Positions 37,468 to 47,363 are shown, numbered from the stretch's first letter. The stretch: 64,000 nucleotides of DNA from Leclercia sp. 29361 (GCF_011290365.1 NZ_CP049786.1:124001-188000), one strand, 5' to 3'. The notes: a model not told the origin generated them from the letters alone. Program-made: numbers and translations.

Positions 37468-38922
37468 ATGTTTATCGGGATCGATCTTGGCACATCGGGT
37501 GTGAAAGCCATTCTGTTGAATGAGCAGGGCGACGTGCTGGCAACGCAAACAGAAAAACTGCACGTTTCACGGCCACACCCGCTCTGGTCTGAACAGGATC
37601 CCGAAGCATGGTGGCTGGCAACGGATCGCGCTCTGAAGGCACTTGGCGAGCAGCACTCGCTGCGGGAAGTTAAAGCCCTGGGGATTGCCGGACAGATGCA
37701 CGGCGCCACGCTGCTGGACAAGGACAACCGCGTGTTGCGCCCGGCCATTTTATGGAACGACGGCCGCTGCGGCGAAGAGTGCGCCCTGCTGGAAGCGCGC
37801 GTGCCGACATCGCGGGAGATCACCGGCAACCTGATGATGCCGGGCTTTACCGCACCAAAACTGCTGTGGGTTCAGCGCCACGAACCCGAGATTTTTAGCC
37901 AGGTGGCGAAGGTACTGCTGCCAAAAGATTATCTGCGTCTGCGTATGACTGGCGAGTACGCCAGTGATATGTCGGATGCGGCAGGTACCATGTGGCTCGA
38001 CGTTGCTAAACGCGACTGGAGCGAGACGATGCTCGACGCCTGCCATCTCACCCGCGACCATATGCCCGCCCTGTTTGAAGGCTGTGAGCAGACCGGCACC
38101 TTGCTGCCGTCGATCGCGCAGCAATGGAATATGCCAGCCGTTCCGGTCGTGGCGGGGGGCGGGGATAACGCCGCGGGTGCGGTCGGCGTAGGGATGGCCG
38201 ATGCCGGACAGGCGATGCTGTCGTTGGGCACCTCCGGCGTCTACTTTGCCGTGAGCGACGGCTATCGCAGCAATCCTGACAGCGCGGTGCACAGCTTCTG
38301 CCATGCGTTACCCGGCAAATGGCATCTGATGTCGGTGATGCTCAGCGCGGCGTCCTGCCTGGACTGGGCGGCAAAACTGACCGGATTAGACAGCGTTCCG
38401 GCCCTGCTCGATGCCGCACAGCAGGCCGATGATAATGCGGGTACCCTCTGGTTCCTGCCCTATCTTTCCGGCGAGCGCACCCCGCATAACAATCCGCAGG
38501 CGAAAGGGGTGTTCTTTGGTTTAACCCATCAGCACGGTCCGGCCGAACTGGCGCGCGCGGTGCTGGAAGGGGTGGGCTATGCCCTGGCCGATGGCATGGA
38601 TGTGGTGCATGAGTGCGGGCTCAAACCAACCAGCATTACGCTGATCGGCGGTGGGGCGCGCAGCCCGTACTGGCGTCAGATGCTGGCGGATATCAGCGGT
38701 CAGCAGCTGGATTACCGTACCGGTGGTGACGTCGGACCTGCGCTCGGCGCGGCGCGACTGGCGCAGATCGCGATGAATCCGGATAAACCGCTGTCGGCAC
38801 TGCTGCCACAGCTGGCGCTGGAACAGCAGCATATCCCTGATGCCGCGCGTCATGCCCGCTATGCCGGGCAACGCGAAGTCTTCCGCAAGATCTATCAGCA
38901 GCTTCTGCCATTGATGTCGTGA
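37468..38922 (+). CDS. xylB: xylulokinase
   Basis: XylB phosphorylates D-xylulose to xylulose-5-phosphate, feeding the pentose phosphate pathway. The 484 residues have the FGGY kinase fold. The phosphate-1 motif is GIDLGTSGVKAILL, the region AGQMHGATLLD follows, the catalytic aspartate lies in GGGDNAAGAVGVG, and LIGGGARSPYWRQMLADI is the C-terminal FGGY signature. Same length as E. coli XylB. Confidence 0.98.
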   Translation: MFIGIDLGTSGVKAILLNEQGDVLATQTEKLHVSRPHPLWSEQDPEAWWLATDRALKALGEQHSLREVKALGIAGQMHGATLLDKDNRVLRPAILWNDGRCGEECALLEARVPTSREITGNLMMPGFTAPKLLWVQRHEPEIFSQVAKVLLPKDYLRLRMTGEYASDMSDAAGTMWLDVAKRDWSETMLDACHLTRDHMPALFEGCEQTGTLLPSIAQQWNMPAVPVVAGGGDNAAGAVGVGMADAGQAMLSLGTSGVYFAVSDGYRSNPDSAVHSFCHALPGKWHLMSVMLSAASCLDWAAKLTGLDSVPALLDAAQQADDNAGTLWFLPYLSGERTPHNNPQAKGVFFGLTHQHGPAELARAVLEGVGYALADGMDVVHECGLKPTSITLIGGGARSPYWRQMLADISGQQLDYRTGGDVGPALGAARLAQIAMNPDKPLSALLPQLALEQQHIPDAARHARYAGQREVFRKIYQQLLPLMS

Positions 38923-38927
38923 AACGT

Positions 38928-38989
38928 TGCCGGGTGGCGTTTCGTTTGCACAGCCTTGTAGGCCCGTGCAAGCGAAGCGTCGCCGGGCA
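38928..38989. repeat. BIME-like pair of REP elements after xylB
   Basis: Two REP-like units face each other (GTTGCCGGGTGGCG at 38936 and GCGAAGCGTCGCCGGGC at 38970-38987) separated by CACAGCCTTGTAGGCCCGTGCAA. It lies between the convergent stops of xylB and wecH. Confidence 0.75.
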
Positions 38990-39001
38990 AGCAAGCCGTG
39001 C

Positions 39002-39997
39002 TTAACTCACAAACCTGCGCGTATCAATCCGCTGCAGCAGCATCGACAGCAGCAAACTGACCACCAGCGTGGCCGTAAAGATCCAGACGATATCCAGCAG
39101 CGGCCAGCTCTTTAATTCCACCCCGCGCGTGCGCAGAGCGTGGATCACCAGCGCGTGAAAACCATATATCCCCAGCGAGTTACGCGAAATTAACCCCAGC
39201 AGCGGCAGGGGGCGTGCATTGAGCGTGTTTTTTACCAGGGTAAATAATGACATCGCGCAGATAAAGACCATCGGGCCGCAGTAGAGATACCAGGTATCGG
39301 CGAAGGTGCCGCGCCACTGCAGCTCATGCAGCGTCCCACGGGAAATAATCGCGACCGCAGCAATAAAGAGCGCGGCGCAAATACCATTCAACCAGCGTTT
39401 GCGAGTATCCATCATCCCAAGGGCGCGACCCAGCATGCCGTACAGCACGTAATAGAAGGTGTCGCCGTTGATATACAGGTTGATCGGCAGCCATTCAAAT
39501 CCATCAATTTTCTGCGAAACCGTGTTGGGGTTGGCCACGATGCCGATCACGATCATCAGCGCCAGCAGCATTTTACCGTTCGCGCTTTTCACCTGCAGCA
39601 GCGGAGAAAGCAGATAAATGACGATAATGGCGAAGAAAAACCACAGGTGATAGAACACCGGCTTTTGCAGCAGGTATTTCAGGGACAGCTCGCTGTTGAT
39701 CGAGGTAAACAGCACGATATAGAGGAACGCCACGGTGCTGTAAAACAGCAGGCACAGACCGATGCGTAAAAAATGGCGCGGCTGCGCGCTGCGCTCGCCA
39801 AAAAAGAGATAGCCGGAGATCATGAAAAACAGCGGCACGCTCACGCGCGAGGCGGAGTTGAGAACGTTGGCGATATCCCAGTTAACGAGGCTGATGCTTG
39901 CGGCATTGGTGATATACCAGGTTGTGGTATGGATCATCACCACCATTAAACAGGCTATTCCCCGCAGATTATCAATCCAGTTAATTTTTTCCTGCAT
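39002..39997 (-). CDS. wecH: enterobacterial common antigen O-acetyltransferase
   Basis: WecH (YiaH) is an integral membrane acyltransferase of family 3 that O-acetylates the GlcNAc residues of enterobacterial common antigen. The 331 residues have about ten membrane segments. The family motif is [21 protein letters not shown] near the N terminus, with the conserved histidine in IHTT, and [19 protein letters not shown] follows. Near-colinear with E. coli WecH. The small genes yiaA and yiaB, which lie between xylB and wecH in E. coli, are missing here. Confidence 0.96.
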   Translation of the reverse strand: MQEKINWIDNLRGIACLMVVMIHTTTWYITNAASISLVNWDIANVLNSASRVSVPLFFMISGYLFFGERSAQPRHFLRIGLCLLFYSTVAFLYIVLFTSINSELSLKYLLQKPVFYHLWFFFAIIVIYLLSPLLQVKSANGKMLLALMIVIGIVANPNTVSQKIDGFEWLPINLYINGDTFYYVLYGMLGRALGMMDTRKRWLNGICAALFIAAVAIISRGTLHELQWRGTFADTWYLYCGPMVFICAMSLFTLVKNTLNARPLPLLGLISRNSLGIYGFHALVIHALRTRGVELKSWPLLDIVWIFTATLVVSLLLSMLLQRIDTRRFVS

Positions 39998-40180
39998 CCA
40001 TCCCTCTGTTTATGCGTTAAAAAGAGTCTGACTGTGGTATTGCTACAGACGCTCACTGGAAAATTCTGAGTTTGCATCACCCTGCTTGTGCCGGGCCGGT
40101 GAGGTTCGCAGAATGCCGGGCGATAATCTATAAAGTTTAGAGTTTAAAAATAACAGCCACAGCAAAGGGCGGTAATAAAA

Positions 40181-40483
40181 ATGATGATACGCGCGATGTG
40201 GATCCTGCTTTCCGCGTTACTGGCCGGCTGCGCGGCTCAGGAGACGTCCCCGGCGCAAAACGCGCAAACGAAGAAAGTCAGCCCGGTGCGTTCGCTGGAC
40301 ATGGAGCAGCTGTGTAAGGATCGGGCGGCCGAGCGCTACAATACCGGTGCGCAAAAAATCGACGTCACCGCATTCGAACAGTTCCAGGGTAGCTATGAAT
40401 TGCAGGGTTTCACTGCCCGCAATGAGAGTTTCATCTGTTCTTTTGACGCAGAGGGCCATTTTTTACATCTTTCGATGCGTTAA
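40181..40483 (+). CDS. ysaB: YsaB-family small lipoprotein
   Basis: The 100-residue protein has a lipoprotein signal peptide with lipobox LLAGC (cysteine about residue 18). The conserved C-terminal half matches E. coli YsaB (CKDRAAERYNTGAQKIDVTAFEQFQGSYE). The residue after the lipobox cysteine is alanine, so export to the outer membrane is likely. Function unknown. It lies just upstream of glyQ on the same strand, as in E. coli. Confidence 0.92.
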   Translation: MMIRAMWILLSALLAGCAAQETSPAQNAQTKKVSPVRSLDMEQLCKDRAAERYNTGAQKIDVTAFEQFQGSYELQGFTARNESFICSFDAEGHFLHLSMR

Positions 40484-40642
40484 GGCTGCCGCGTAATGAG
40501 CTGGCTGCGCCTGGAGGGTGTTGTCAGCACTGCTTATTTCCCAATTTTCCCTAAACAAACCCGTTTCGTACTGTATATCTTGCATCCGACGGGTATACTG
40601 ATCCCTTCCATTCAAAACCACACGTATCCAGCACGAAATACT

Positions 40643-41554
40643 ATGCAAAAGTTCGATACTAAGACCTTCCAGGGCCTGATCCTGACCTTACAGGATTACT
40701 GGGCTCGCCAGGGCTGCACCATTGTTCAACCTTTGGACATGGAAGTTGGCGCCGGCACTTCACACCCGATGACCAGCCTGCGCGCGCTGGGGCCAGAGCC
40801 AATGGCGACCGCCTACGTGCAGCCATCCCGTCGTCCGACCGATGGTCGCTACGGCGAAAACCCGAACCGCTTACAGCACTACTATCAGTTCCAGGTGGTC
40901 ATTAAGCCGTCCCCGGACAATATTCAGGAGCTGTACCTCGGGTCGCTGAAAGAGCTGGGTATGGATCCGACCATCCACGACATCCGTTTCGTGGAAGATA
41001 ACTGGGAAAACCCAACGCTGGGTGCCTGGGGTCTGGGCTGGGAAGTGTGGCTGAACGGCATGGAAGTGACGCAGTTCACCTACTTCCAGCAGGTTGGCGG
41101 TCTGGAATGTAAACCGATCACCGGTGAAATCACCTACGGTCTGGAACGTCTGGCCATGTACATTCAGGGCGTAGACAGCGTTTACGACCTGGTCTGGAGC
41201 GACGGCCCGCTGGGTAAAACCACCTACGGCGACGTGTTCCATCAGAACGAAGTGGAGCAATCCACCTATAACTTCGAATACGCGGACGTGGACTTCCTGT
41301 TCACCTGCTTCGAGCAGTATGAGAAAGAAGCCCAGCAGCTGCTGGCGCTGGAGACTCCGCTGCCGCTGCCAGCCTACGAGCGTATTCTGAAGGCCGCCCA
41401 CAGCTTCAACCTGCTCGACGCCCGTAAAGCGATCTCCGTCACTGAACGTCAGCGCTACATTCTGCGTATTCGTACCCTGACCAAAGCCGTTGCAGAAGCT
41501 TACTATGCGTCCCGTGAAGCCCTTGGCTTCCCGATGTGCAACCGAAACAAATAA
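40643..41554 (+). CDS. glyQ: glycyl-tRNA synthetase, alpha subunit
   Basis: GlyQ is the catalytic alpha subunit of the bacterial alpha2-beta2 glycyl-tRNA synthetase. The 303 residues equal the E. coli protein. The class II motifs include [31 protein letters not shown] (motif 2 region) and [14 protein letters not shown] (motif 3). The start [20 protein letters not shown] is conserved; the upstream open frame of 49 codons is noncoding promoter and leader sequence. Nine bases precede glyS. Confidence 0.99.
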   Translation: MQKFDTKTFQGLILTLQDYWARQGCTIVQPLDMEVGAGTSHPMTSLRALGPEPMATAYVQPSRRPTDGRYGENPNRLQHYYQFQVVIKPSPDNIQELYLGSLKELGMDPTIHDIRFVEDNWENPTLGAWGLGWEVWLNGMEVTQFTYFQQVGGLECKPITGEITYGLERLAMYIQGVDSVYDLVWSDGPLGKTTYGDVFHQNEVEQSTYNFEYADVDFLFTCFEQYEKEAQQLLALETPLPLPAYERILKAAHSFNLLDARKAISVTERQRYILRIRTLTKAVAEAYYASREALGFPMCNRNK

Positions 41555-41563
41555 GAGGCGGCC

Positions 41564-43633
41564 ATGTCTGAGAAAACTTTCCTGGTGGAAATTGGCACCG
41601 AAGAGCTGCCACCAAAAGCATTGCGCAGCCTGGCGGAGTCCTTTGCTGCGAACGTGACTGCCGAGCTGGATAACGCTGGCCTCGCTCACGGTAAAATTGA
41701 ATGGTTTGCTGCTCCGCGCCGTCTGGCGCTGAAAGTGGCGAGCCTTGCGGCGGCTCAGCAAGATCGCGAAGTAGAAAAGCGCGGCCCGGCCATTTCCCAG
41801 GCGTTCGACGCCGAAGGTAAGCCGAGCAAAGCGGCAGAAGGCTGGGCGCGTGGCTGCGGTATCACCGTTGACCAGGCCGAGCGTCTGACCACCGACAAAG
41901 GCGAATGGCTGCTCTATCGCGCCCATGTGAAGGGCGAGAGCGCAGAAGCGCTGCTGCCGAACATGATCGCCACTTCGCTGGCCAAACTGCCTATTCCAAA
42001 ACTGATGCGCTGGGGCGCAAGCGACGTGCATTTCGTGCGTCCGGTTCACACCGTCACCCTGCTGCTGGGCGACACCGTCATCCCTGCCACCATTCTGGGC
42101 GTGGCGTCCGATCGCGTGATCCGCGGCCACCGCTTTATGGGCGAGCCGGAGTTCACCATCGACAATGCCGATCAGTACCCTGCAATTCTGCTGGAGCGCG
42201 GTAAAGTCATTGCTGACTACGAACTGCGTAAAGCCCGTATCAAAGCGGACGCGGAAGAAGCGGCACGTAAGATTGGTGGTAACGCCGATCTGAGCGACAG
42301 CCTGCTGGAAGAAGTGACCTCGCTGGTGGAGTGGCCAGTAGTCCTGACCGCGAAGTTCGAAGAGAAATTCCTCGCGGTGCCGGCAGAAGCACTGGTTCAC
42401 ACCATGAAGGGCGACCAGAAGTACTTCCCGGTCTATGCCAACGACGGCAAACTGCTGCCGAACTTCATCTTTGTGGCCAACATCGAATCGAAAGATCCGA
42501 TTCAGATCATCTCCGGTAATGAGAAGGTGGTGCGTCCGCGTCTGGCGGATGCCGAGTTCTTCTTTAATACCGACCGTAAAAAGCGTCTGGAAGATCACCT
42601 CCCGCGCCTGCAAACCGTGCTGTTCCAGCAACAGCTGGGGACGCTGCGCGACAAGACTGACCGTATCGCGGAGCTGTCCGGCTGGATCGCTCGTGAAATC
42701 GGTGCTGACGTCAATCACGCGACCCGTGCAGGCCTGCTCTCCAAGTGCGACCTGATGACCAACATGGTGTTCGAATTTACCGACACCCAGGGCGTGATGG
42801 GTATGCACTACGCGCGCCACGATGGCGAAGCGGAAGATGTGGCCGTGGCCCTGAACGAGCAGTATCAGCCGCGCTTTGCCGGTGACGATCTGCCGTCTAA
42901 CCCGGTAGCCTGTGCGGTGGCGATTGCCGATAAGATGGACACCCTGGCGGGTATCTTCGGTATCGGTCAGCATCCGAAAGGTGACAAAGACCCGTTTGCG
43001 CTGCGTCGTGCTGCGCTGGGCGTGCTGCGTATCATCGTTGAGAAGAACCTGAACCTGGATCTGCAGACCCTGACCGAAGAAGCGGTGCGTCTGTACGGTG
43101 ACAAGCTGACCAACACTAACGTGGTGGATGAGGTTATCGACTTTATGCTGGGCCGTTTCCGCGCCTGGTATCAGGACGAAGGCTACACCGTTGACACCAT
43201 TCAGGCGGTTCTGGCGCGTCGTCCAACCCGTCCGGCAGATTTCGATGCCCGTATGAAGGCGGTGTCCCACTTCCGGACCCTGGAAGCGGCATCTGCGCTG
43301 GCTGCGGCCAACAAGCGTGTCTCCAACATCCTGGCGAAGTCCGATGAGAAGCTGAACGAGCGTGTTAACGCCGCGACGCTGAAAGAGCCGGAAGAGATTG
43401 CCCTGGCGATGCAGGTTGTAGTGCTGCGCGACAAGCTGGAACCGGTCTTTGCGGAAGGTCGCTACCAGGAAGCGCTGGTGGAACTGGCTGAGTTGCGCGA
43501 CGTGATCGACGCCTTCTTCGAGAAAGTGATGGTGAACGTTGAAGATAAAGATCTGCGTATCAACCGTCTGTCGATGCTCGAAAAACTGCGCGAATTGTTC
43601 CTGCGCGTGGCGGACATTTCCCTGCTGCAGTAA
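41564..43633 (+). CDS. glyS: glycyl-tRNA synthetase, beta subunit
   Basis: GlyS (689 residues, same as E. coli) binds tRNA-Gly and is needed with GlyQ for aminoacylation. N-terminal B3/4-like and linker domains contain [20 protein letters not shown] central HD domain contains [23 protein letters not shown], and a C-terminal DALR-type anticodon-binding domain ends near [35 protein letters not shown]. Operon with glyQ. Confidence 0.99.
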   Translation: MSEKTFLVEIGTEELPPKALRSLAESFAANVTAELDNAGLAHGKIEWFAAPRRLALKVASLAAAQQDREVEKRGPAISQAFDAEGKPSKAAEGWARGCGITVDQAERLTTDKGEWLLYRAHVKGESAEALLPNMIATSLAKLPIPKLMRWGASDVHFVRPVHTVTLLLGDTVIPATILGVASDRVIRGHRFMGEPEFTIDNADQYPAILLERGKVIADYELRKARIKADAEEAARKIGGNADLSDSLLEEVTSLVEWPVVLTAKFEEKFLAVPAEALVHTMKGDQKYFPVYANDGKLLPNFIFVANIESKDPIQIISGNEKVVRPRLADAEFFFNTDRKKRLEDHLPRLQTVLFQQQLGTLRDKTDRIAELSGWIAREIGADVNHATRAGLLSKCDLMTNMVFEFTDTQGVMGMHYARHDGEAEDVAVALNEQYQPRFAGDDLPSNPVACAVAIADKMDTLAGIFGIGQHPKGDKDPFALRRAALGVLRIIVEKNLNLDLQTLTEEAVRLYGDKLTNTNVVDEVIDFMLGRFRAWYQDEGYTVDTIQAVLARRPTRPADFDARMKAVSHFRTLEAASALAAANKRVSNILAKSDEKLNERVNAATLKEPEEIALAMQVVVLRDKLEPVFAEGRYQEALVELAELRDVIDAFFEKVMVNVEDKDLRINRLSMLEKLRELFLRVADISLLQ

Positions 43634-43641
43634 TGCGCCCA

Positions 43642-43675
43642 TTGCCCGGCGGCGCTATGCTTGCTCGGGCCTACA
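43642..43675. repeat. REP-like palindrome after glyS
   Basis: GCCCGGCGGCG-CTA-TGCTTGCTCGGGC lies between the glyS stop and its terminator; same family as 1754. Confidence 0.75.
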
Positions 43676-43682
43676 GTTGTTT

Positions 43683-43706
43683 AAAACCCGCTTCGGCGGG
43701 TTTTTT
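43683..43706 (+). terminator. intrinsic terminator of glyQS
   Basis: AAAACCCGC-TTCG-GCGGGTTTTTT has a UUCG tetraloop and a T-run. Confidence 0.95.
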
Positions 43707-43887
43707 ATAATAAGTTGCGTAAAAATTAATCTTGAAACGGTCATTTAAAACCCGTTATCCTTTCTCCCGTTAACTTTCTCCCCCAGGAGCGCCCCCCAAA
43801 AATGAACAACCACGACTGATGAATTTCGATCCTTGCTAAACGCCACCGCGTCGGCAGGGGATGTTTTGATTTCATTCAGGAGTGCTT

Positions 43888-45507
43888 ATGGCTCATTTTG
43901 CGCAATCCCCTTCTTTTATTTTGCATCAGGTGACCTGTCAGTTTGCGACGGGCGATACCCTTTTTGGTCCGCTGAATTTCTCTCTTGAGCCGTCGCTGTG
44001 CGCCCTCGTTGGCCGCAACGGCAGCGGCAAGACCCGGCTCCTGCGCCTGCTGGCCGGGCTGGACGAGCCCGCCAGCGGCCATATCGAACGTTTCGGCACG
44101 CACGCTTACGTTGCGCAACAGCACGATATTTCTCCGCACACTACGCTGGCCCAACTGCTTGGCTATGAAGCCATCTTTGCTGCCCGCAAGCGGATCGACA
44201 CCGGCGAGTACCAGCCTGAGGATCTGGAGCGCCTCGACGGTTTCTGGGATATCGGTGAGCGGCTGAGCGAGGCATTCAGGGAAGCTCAGCTTCCGGCGTT
44301 TGCGCCAGACAGGCTGGCAATTGAGCTGAGTGGTGGAGAGCGGGTTCGCGCTCTGCTATGCGGCGCGTTTACGGCCAATGCGGACTTTTTGCTACTGGAT
44401 GAACCCACCAACCACCTCGACCAACAGGGAAGGGCGTGGTTTTATGCCCGGTTGGCGCGGTATTCCGGCGGTGTGCTGGTGGCGTCCCACGATCGTGAGT
44501 TGCTGGCGCAGGTGCCGCGCATTCTGGAACTCAGCCCCTCCGCTTTACACAGTTATGGCGGCAATTACGCCGACTATCAGCGTCAGCGGGATGCCGAGCA
44601 GCAGGCTGCCCGCGCAGCGCTGGAGCACGCGGCAACCGAGCGCAAGCGCACCCGCGTCCGTATGCAGAAAGAGCATGACAACAGCCTGCGCCGCTCGGCT
44701 AAAACCCTGCGCACGGTAGATTCGCTCAACATCGCCTCGTTTGAGCGGGTTAAATACAAAGGCGCGGCAAAGGAGCGTCCGGGCTCGTGGCGCAAACAGC
44801 ATCATGAGCAACAGGATGCGTTAAATACGGCGGTCAATCAGGCGCGGGAACGGGTCGAAGAGGAGTGTCCGGTGATGTTTACTCTTCCGGGCAGCCAGCT
44901 TGCGGAGGGTAAACAGGTGCTGGTCCTGGACAAGCTGGTGCTGCCCTATGTCACGATGTCGCCGCTCAACTGGCGTATGGACGGGCCGATGCGGGTGGCC
45001 TTGCGGGGGGCGAACGGCAGCGGGAAATCCACCCTGCTGAAAACGATCCTCGGCGAGTGCACGCCCGTCGACGGTGCCTGTCGCGTGTCGGTCAACGTGG
45101 CGTATCTCGACCAGCATCTGTCGCAGCTGGATCTGACGCAGTCCGTTATCAGCCATCTCAATCTGCATAACACGCCGCTGGAGGAGGGGGTGCTGCGCAG
45201 TCGCCTGGCGCAGCTGCAGCTGGGGGCCGATAAGGTTACGCTCCCGCTGGCAGAGCTGAGCGGCGGCGAGCGGTTAAAAGCGGCGCTGGCCTGCGTTCTG
45301 TGGCGGGAAGAGGCGACGCAGCTGTTACTGCTTGATGAACCGACCAATCACCTGGATCTGGCCTCAATGCAGGCCATCGAGGCGGCGCTGGCAGGCTTTC
45401 CCGGCGCACTGCTGGTGGTATCGCATGACGAGCATTTTCTGGAGGGGCTTAACCTGACGCATGACCTGGTATGGCGGGACGGGGAGTGGTGCGGTGAACG
45501 GCGGTAA
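43888..45507 (+). CDS. ABC-F family ATPase (not Uup, EttA, YbiT or YheS)
   Basis: The 539-residue soluble protein has two ABC domains and no membrane segments, so it is an ABC-F translation-factor-like ATPase. Domain 1 has Walker A GRNGSGKT, signature LSGGE and Walker B LLLDEPTNHLD. The linker (about 225-315) is rich in Arg/Lys/Glu and predicted helical (TERKRTRVRMQKEHDNSLRR). Domain 2 has [15 protein letters not shown] and LLLLDEPTNHLD. Both catalytic glutamates are present. It differs from the four housekeeping E. coli ABC-F proteins, so it is an extra paralog. Roles in ribosome protection or stress are family knowledge only. The start at MAHFAQSP follows CAGGAG. Confidence 0.9.
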   Translation: MAHFAQSPSFILHQVTCQFATGDTLFGPLNFSLEPSLCALVGRNGSGKTRLLRLLAGLDEPASGHIERFGTHAYVAQQHDISPHTTLAQLLGYEAIFAARKRIDTGEYQPEDLERLDGFWDIGERLSEAFREAQLPAFAPDRLAIELSGGERVRALLCGAFTANADFLLLDEPTNHLDQQGRAWFYARLARYSGGVLVASHDRELLAQVPRILELSPSALHSYGGNYADYQRQRDAEQQAARAALEHAATERKRTRVRMQKEHDNSLRRSAKTLRTVDSLNIASFERVKYKGAAKERPGSWRKQHHEQQDALNTAVNQARERVEEECPVMFTLPGSQLAEGKQVLVLDKLVLPYVTMSPLNWRMDGPMRVALRGANGSGKSTLLKTILGECTPVDGACRVSVNVAYLDQHLSQLDLTQSVISHLNLHNTPLEEGVLRSRLAQLQLGADKVTLPLAELSGGERLKAALACVLWREEATQLLLLDEPTNHLDLASMQAIEAALAGFPGALLVVSHDEHFLEGLNLTHDLVWRDGEWCGERR

Positions 45508-45515
45508 CAAAAACA

Positions 45516-45540
45516 CAAACCCCCGCAAATGCGGGGGCTA
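45516..45540 (-). terminator. terminator hairpin between the ABC-F gene and yiaG
   Basis: CCCCCGC-AAAT-GCGGGGG is a perfect 7-bp stem. On the minus strand it is followed by TTTGTGTTTTTG, so it terminates yiaG; it may also stop the ABC-F transcript. Confidence 0.85.
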
Positions 45541-45548
45541 AAACAATG

Positions 45549-45839
45549 TTATTCAGTCAATTGCTTACGGAGGGCCGGGTTAGCCTGAATCAGGCTCATC
45601 AGCTTCAGCTCGGTCATGGAGGGCTTCACTCTTTTCGATTCCCACTCCTGAACCATTGCCACGCTGACACCCATAGCTCGCGCGAAATCATCGTTTTTCA
45701 TCCCTGTCCCTTTGCGTAAGCGCTCAAATTCCGTAAAGGGGTTAGACTTTTGCGAACGGGTCACCGTCTGCGGTACATCTTTAAAAACAATCTGTTCCAG
45801 ACTGCTTAGCAGATCGAACATAGGATCTTTTAATTCCAT
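45549..45839 (-). CDS. yiaG: YiaG, small helix-turn-helix protein
   Basis: The 96-residue protein is nearly colinear with E. coli YiaG. An N-terminal segment with MFDLLSSLEQIVFKD is followed by an XRE-like helix-turn-helix (about residues 38-90, LRKGTGMKNDDFARAMGVSVAMVQEWESKRVKPS). A MqsA/HigA-like antitoxin-type fold is possible, but no toxin gene is adjacent (ABC-F gene on one side, yiaF on the other). A DNA-binding regulator of unknown target. Confidence 0.92.
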   Translation of the reverse strand: MELKDPMFDLLSSLEQIVFKDVPQTVTRSQKSNPFTEFERLRKGTGMKNDDFARAMGVSVAMVQEWESKRVKPSMTELKLMSLIQANPALRKQLTE

Positions 45840-46170
45840 TGAGAACTCCTCTTAAATCACACTGCGGGATCGTGAACATAGAGAGCAATTTAAGAATAGT
45901 CGGTAAAACTGACAGGAGATCGTAACGTGCGTGATTAATTGTTGGAGATACGTTTCGCTCGCTTGTTTTCGGGGTGAGTAACTATGCTAATGACTTGATT
46001 AATCAGTAGCGCCTTAGCATCAGGTATATTTTTGTAAATCGTAAGAATTTATATGGCAATAGCCGTTTTACATGAAAAGAGTATCTTGCAGGCCTGACCT
46101 GGACTATTCTTGGCAGCGTTGGGCACGCGTGTGCCGGGGTGCGCTTTTTTGGGTGAAAGGAGTAATAACA
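45840..46170. other. yiaG-yiaF intergenic region with a leader hairpin
   Basis: The 331-base region holds the divergent promoters. GGCAC-GCGT-GTGCC at 46122-46135 is followed by a GC-rich segment and a T6 run at 46145-46150, just before the yiaF ribosome site (AAAGGAG). This could act as an attenuator-like or stability element in the yiaF leader. Nothing else could be identified. Confidence 0.35.
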
Positions 46171-46881
46171 ATGGCGACAGGAAAGCTCTGCTCTCGCTGG
46201 TTTGCGCCGCTTGCGGCGTTGTTAATGGTATTGAGCCTGAGTGGGTGTTTCGATAAGGAAGGCGATCAGCGCAAAGCGTTTATCGATTTCCTGCAAAATA
46301 CTGCGATGCGCAGTGGTGAGCGTTTGCCAACGCTGACTGCGGATCAGAAAAAACAGTTTGGTCCCTTCGTTTCCGACTATGCCATTTTGTATGGTTATTC
46401 ACAGCAGGTGAATCAGGCGATGGACGCCGGTCTACGTCCGGTAGTGGACAGCGTGAATGCGATTCGCGTCCCACAGGACTATGTGACCCAGCGTGAGCCG
46501 CTGAGCCAGGCAAACGGTGCGCTGGGTGTGCTGGGCCAGCAGCTACAGAATGCTAAAATGCAGGCTGATGGCGCACGCTCTGCGCTGAAACAGGGCGACG
46601 ACCTGAAACCTGTGTTCGACAAAGCGTATGAAAAAGTGGTGACCAAACCTGCCGATGCGCTGCAGCCGCTCATTCCAGCCGCGCAGATCTTTACTCAGCA
46701 GCTGGTACAGGTGGCGGATTATATTTCGCAGCAGGGCACCCAGGTGAGCTTTGTCTCCAACGGCATTCAGTTCCCGACCTCGCAGCAGGCCAGCCAGTAC
46801 AATACGCTGATTGGGCCGCTGGCAGCGCAGCATCAGGCGTTTAGTCAGGCCTGGGGCGCGGCGATGGCCGCAACGGAGTAG
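46171..46881 (+). CDS. yiaF: YiaF, DUF3053 lipoprotein
   Basis: The 236-residue protein equals E. coli YiaF in length and most of its sequence. The N-terminal signal with lipobox LSLSGC/F (cysteine about residue 29) predicts a lipoprotein; the +2 residue is phenylalanine, so outer-membrane targeting is likely. The remainder is helical DUF3053 (GDQRKAFIDFLQNTAMRSGERLPTL). Function unknown. The start MATGKLCSRWF was chosen because AAAGGAG lies before it; a longer in-frame extension of 33 codons is not conserved. Confidence 0.93.
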   Translation: MATGKLCSRWFAPLAALLMVLSLSGCFDKEGDQRKAFIDFLQNTAMRSGERLPTLTADQKKQFGPFVSDYAILYGYSQQVNQAMDAGLRPVVDSVNAIRVPQDYVTQREPLSQANGALGVLGQQLQNAKMQADGARSALKQGDDLKPVFDKAYEKVVTKPADALQPLIPAAQIFTQQLVQVADYISQQGTQVSFVSNGIQFPTSQQASQYNTLIGPLAAQHQAFSQAWGAAMAATE

Positions 46882-46906
46882 CGTCAGACGCGTACGTTGG
46901 CCGTAT

Positions 46907-46935
46907 AAAAACCCCGCTGCAAAGCGGGTTTTTTT
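46907..46935 (+). terminator. intrinsic terminator of yiaF
   Basis: ACCCCGCT-GCAA-AGCGGG followed by TTTTTTT. Confidence 0.92.
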
Positions 46936-46992
46936 ATTAAGGTAGAAAATAAAGCTTGTCTTTGATGCCGTAACTATGTTTAATAGTCCTCG

Positions 46993-47150
46993 TCGGTTTG
47001 TTACACAGACCTAAAGCAGTTTAGTTAAGCAGTCCAGATGCGTTATCCTTAGATACCCTTCGTAGTGACCCTTCCTTCATCGCTTAAAAATCTGTAACAC
47101 ATTCCATCATCGCGCCGGAAGGCAAAACAAATTTTTAAAAGGTAATTTCT
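46993..47150 (+). promoter_or_regulatory. cspA cold-shock 5' leader with cold box
   Basis: The 158-base untranslated region aligns along its length with the E. coli cspA leader. The cold box region CGGTTTGTTACACAGACC is at its 5' end (46994-47011), TACCCTTCGTAGTG in the middle, and AAAGGTAATTTCT before the ATG. In E. coli this RNA refolds at low temperature to expose the ribosome site and is the basis of CspA autoregulation. A -10 like TAATAG at 46981-46986 fits a start at about 46993. Confidence 0.85.
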
Positions 47151-47363
47151 ATGTCTGGTAAAATGACTGGTCTGGTAAAATGGTTCAACGCTGATAAAGG
47201 TTTCGGCTTCATCACTCCTGACGATGGCTCAAAAGACGTGTTCGTACACTTCTCTGCTATCCAGAACGATGGCTACAAATCTCTGGACGAAGGTCAGAAA
47301 GTTTCCTTCACCATCGAAAGCGGCGCTAAAGGCCCAGCAGCTGGTAACGTTGTAAGCCTGTAA
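47151..47363 (+). CDS. cspA: major cold-shock protein CspA
   Basis: CspA is an RNA chaperone that melts secondary structure in mRNA at low temperature. The 70 residues differ from E. coli CspA at very few positions and contain RNP1 KGFGFI and RNP2 VFVHF within one OB-fold cold-shock domain. A long structured leader precedes it. In E. coli cspA lies between glyS and yiaG; here it lies between yiaF and ghrB in the other relative orientation. Confidence 0.97.
   Translation: MSGKMTGLVKWFNADKGFGFITPDDGSKDVFVHFSAIQNDGYKSLDEGQKVSFTIESGAKGPAAGNVVSL

Noticed and set aside
40871-43642. A 923-codon open frame on the minus strand
   Set aside because: It lies wholly antisense to glyQ and glyS, which are unmistakable; long antisense frames arise from the codon bias of highly expressed GC-rich genes. 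The translation has no recognisable domain.
45549-45839. yiaG as the antitoxin of a toxin-antitoxin pair
   Set aside because: Its fold could suit an antitoxin, but neither neighbour is a small toxin-like gene and the gene is a conserved solitary enterobacterial locus.
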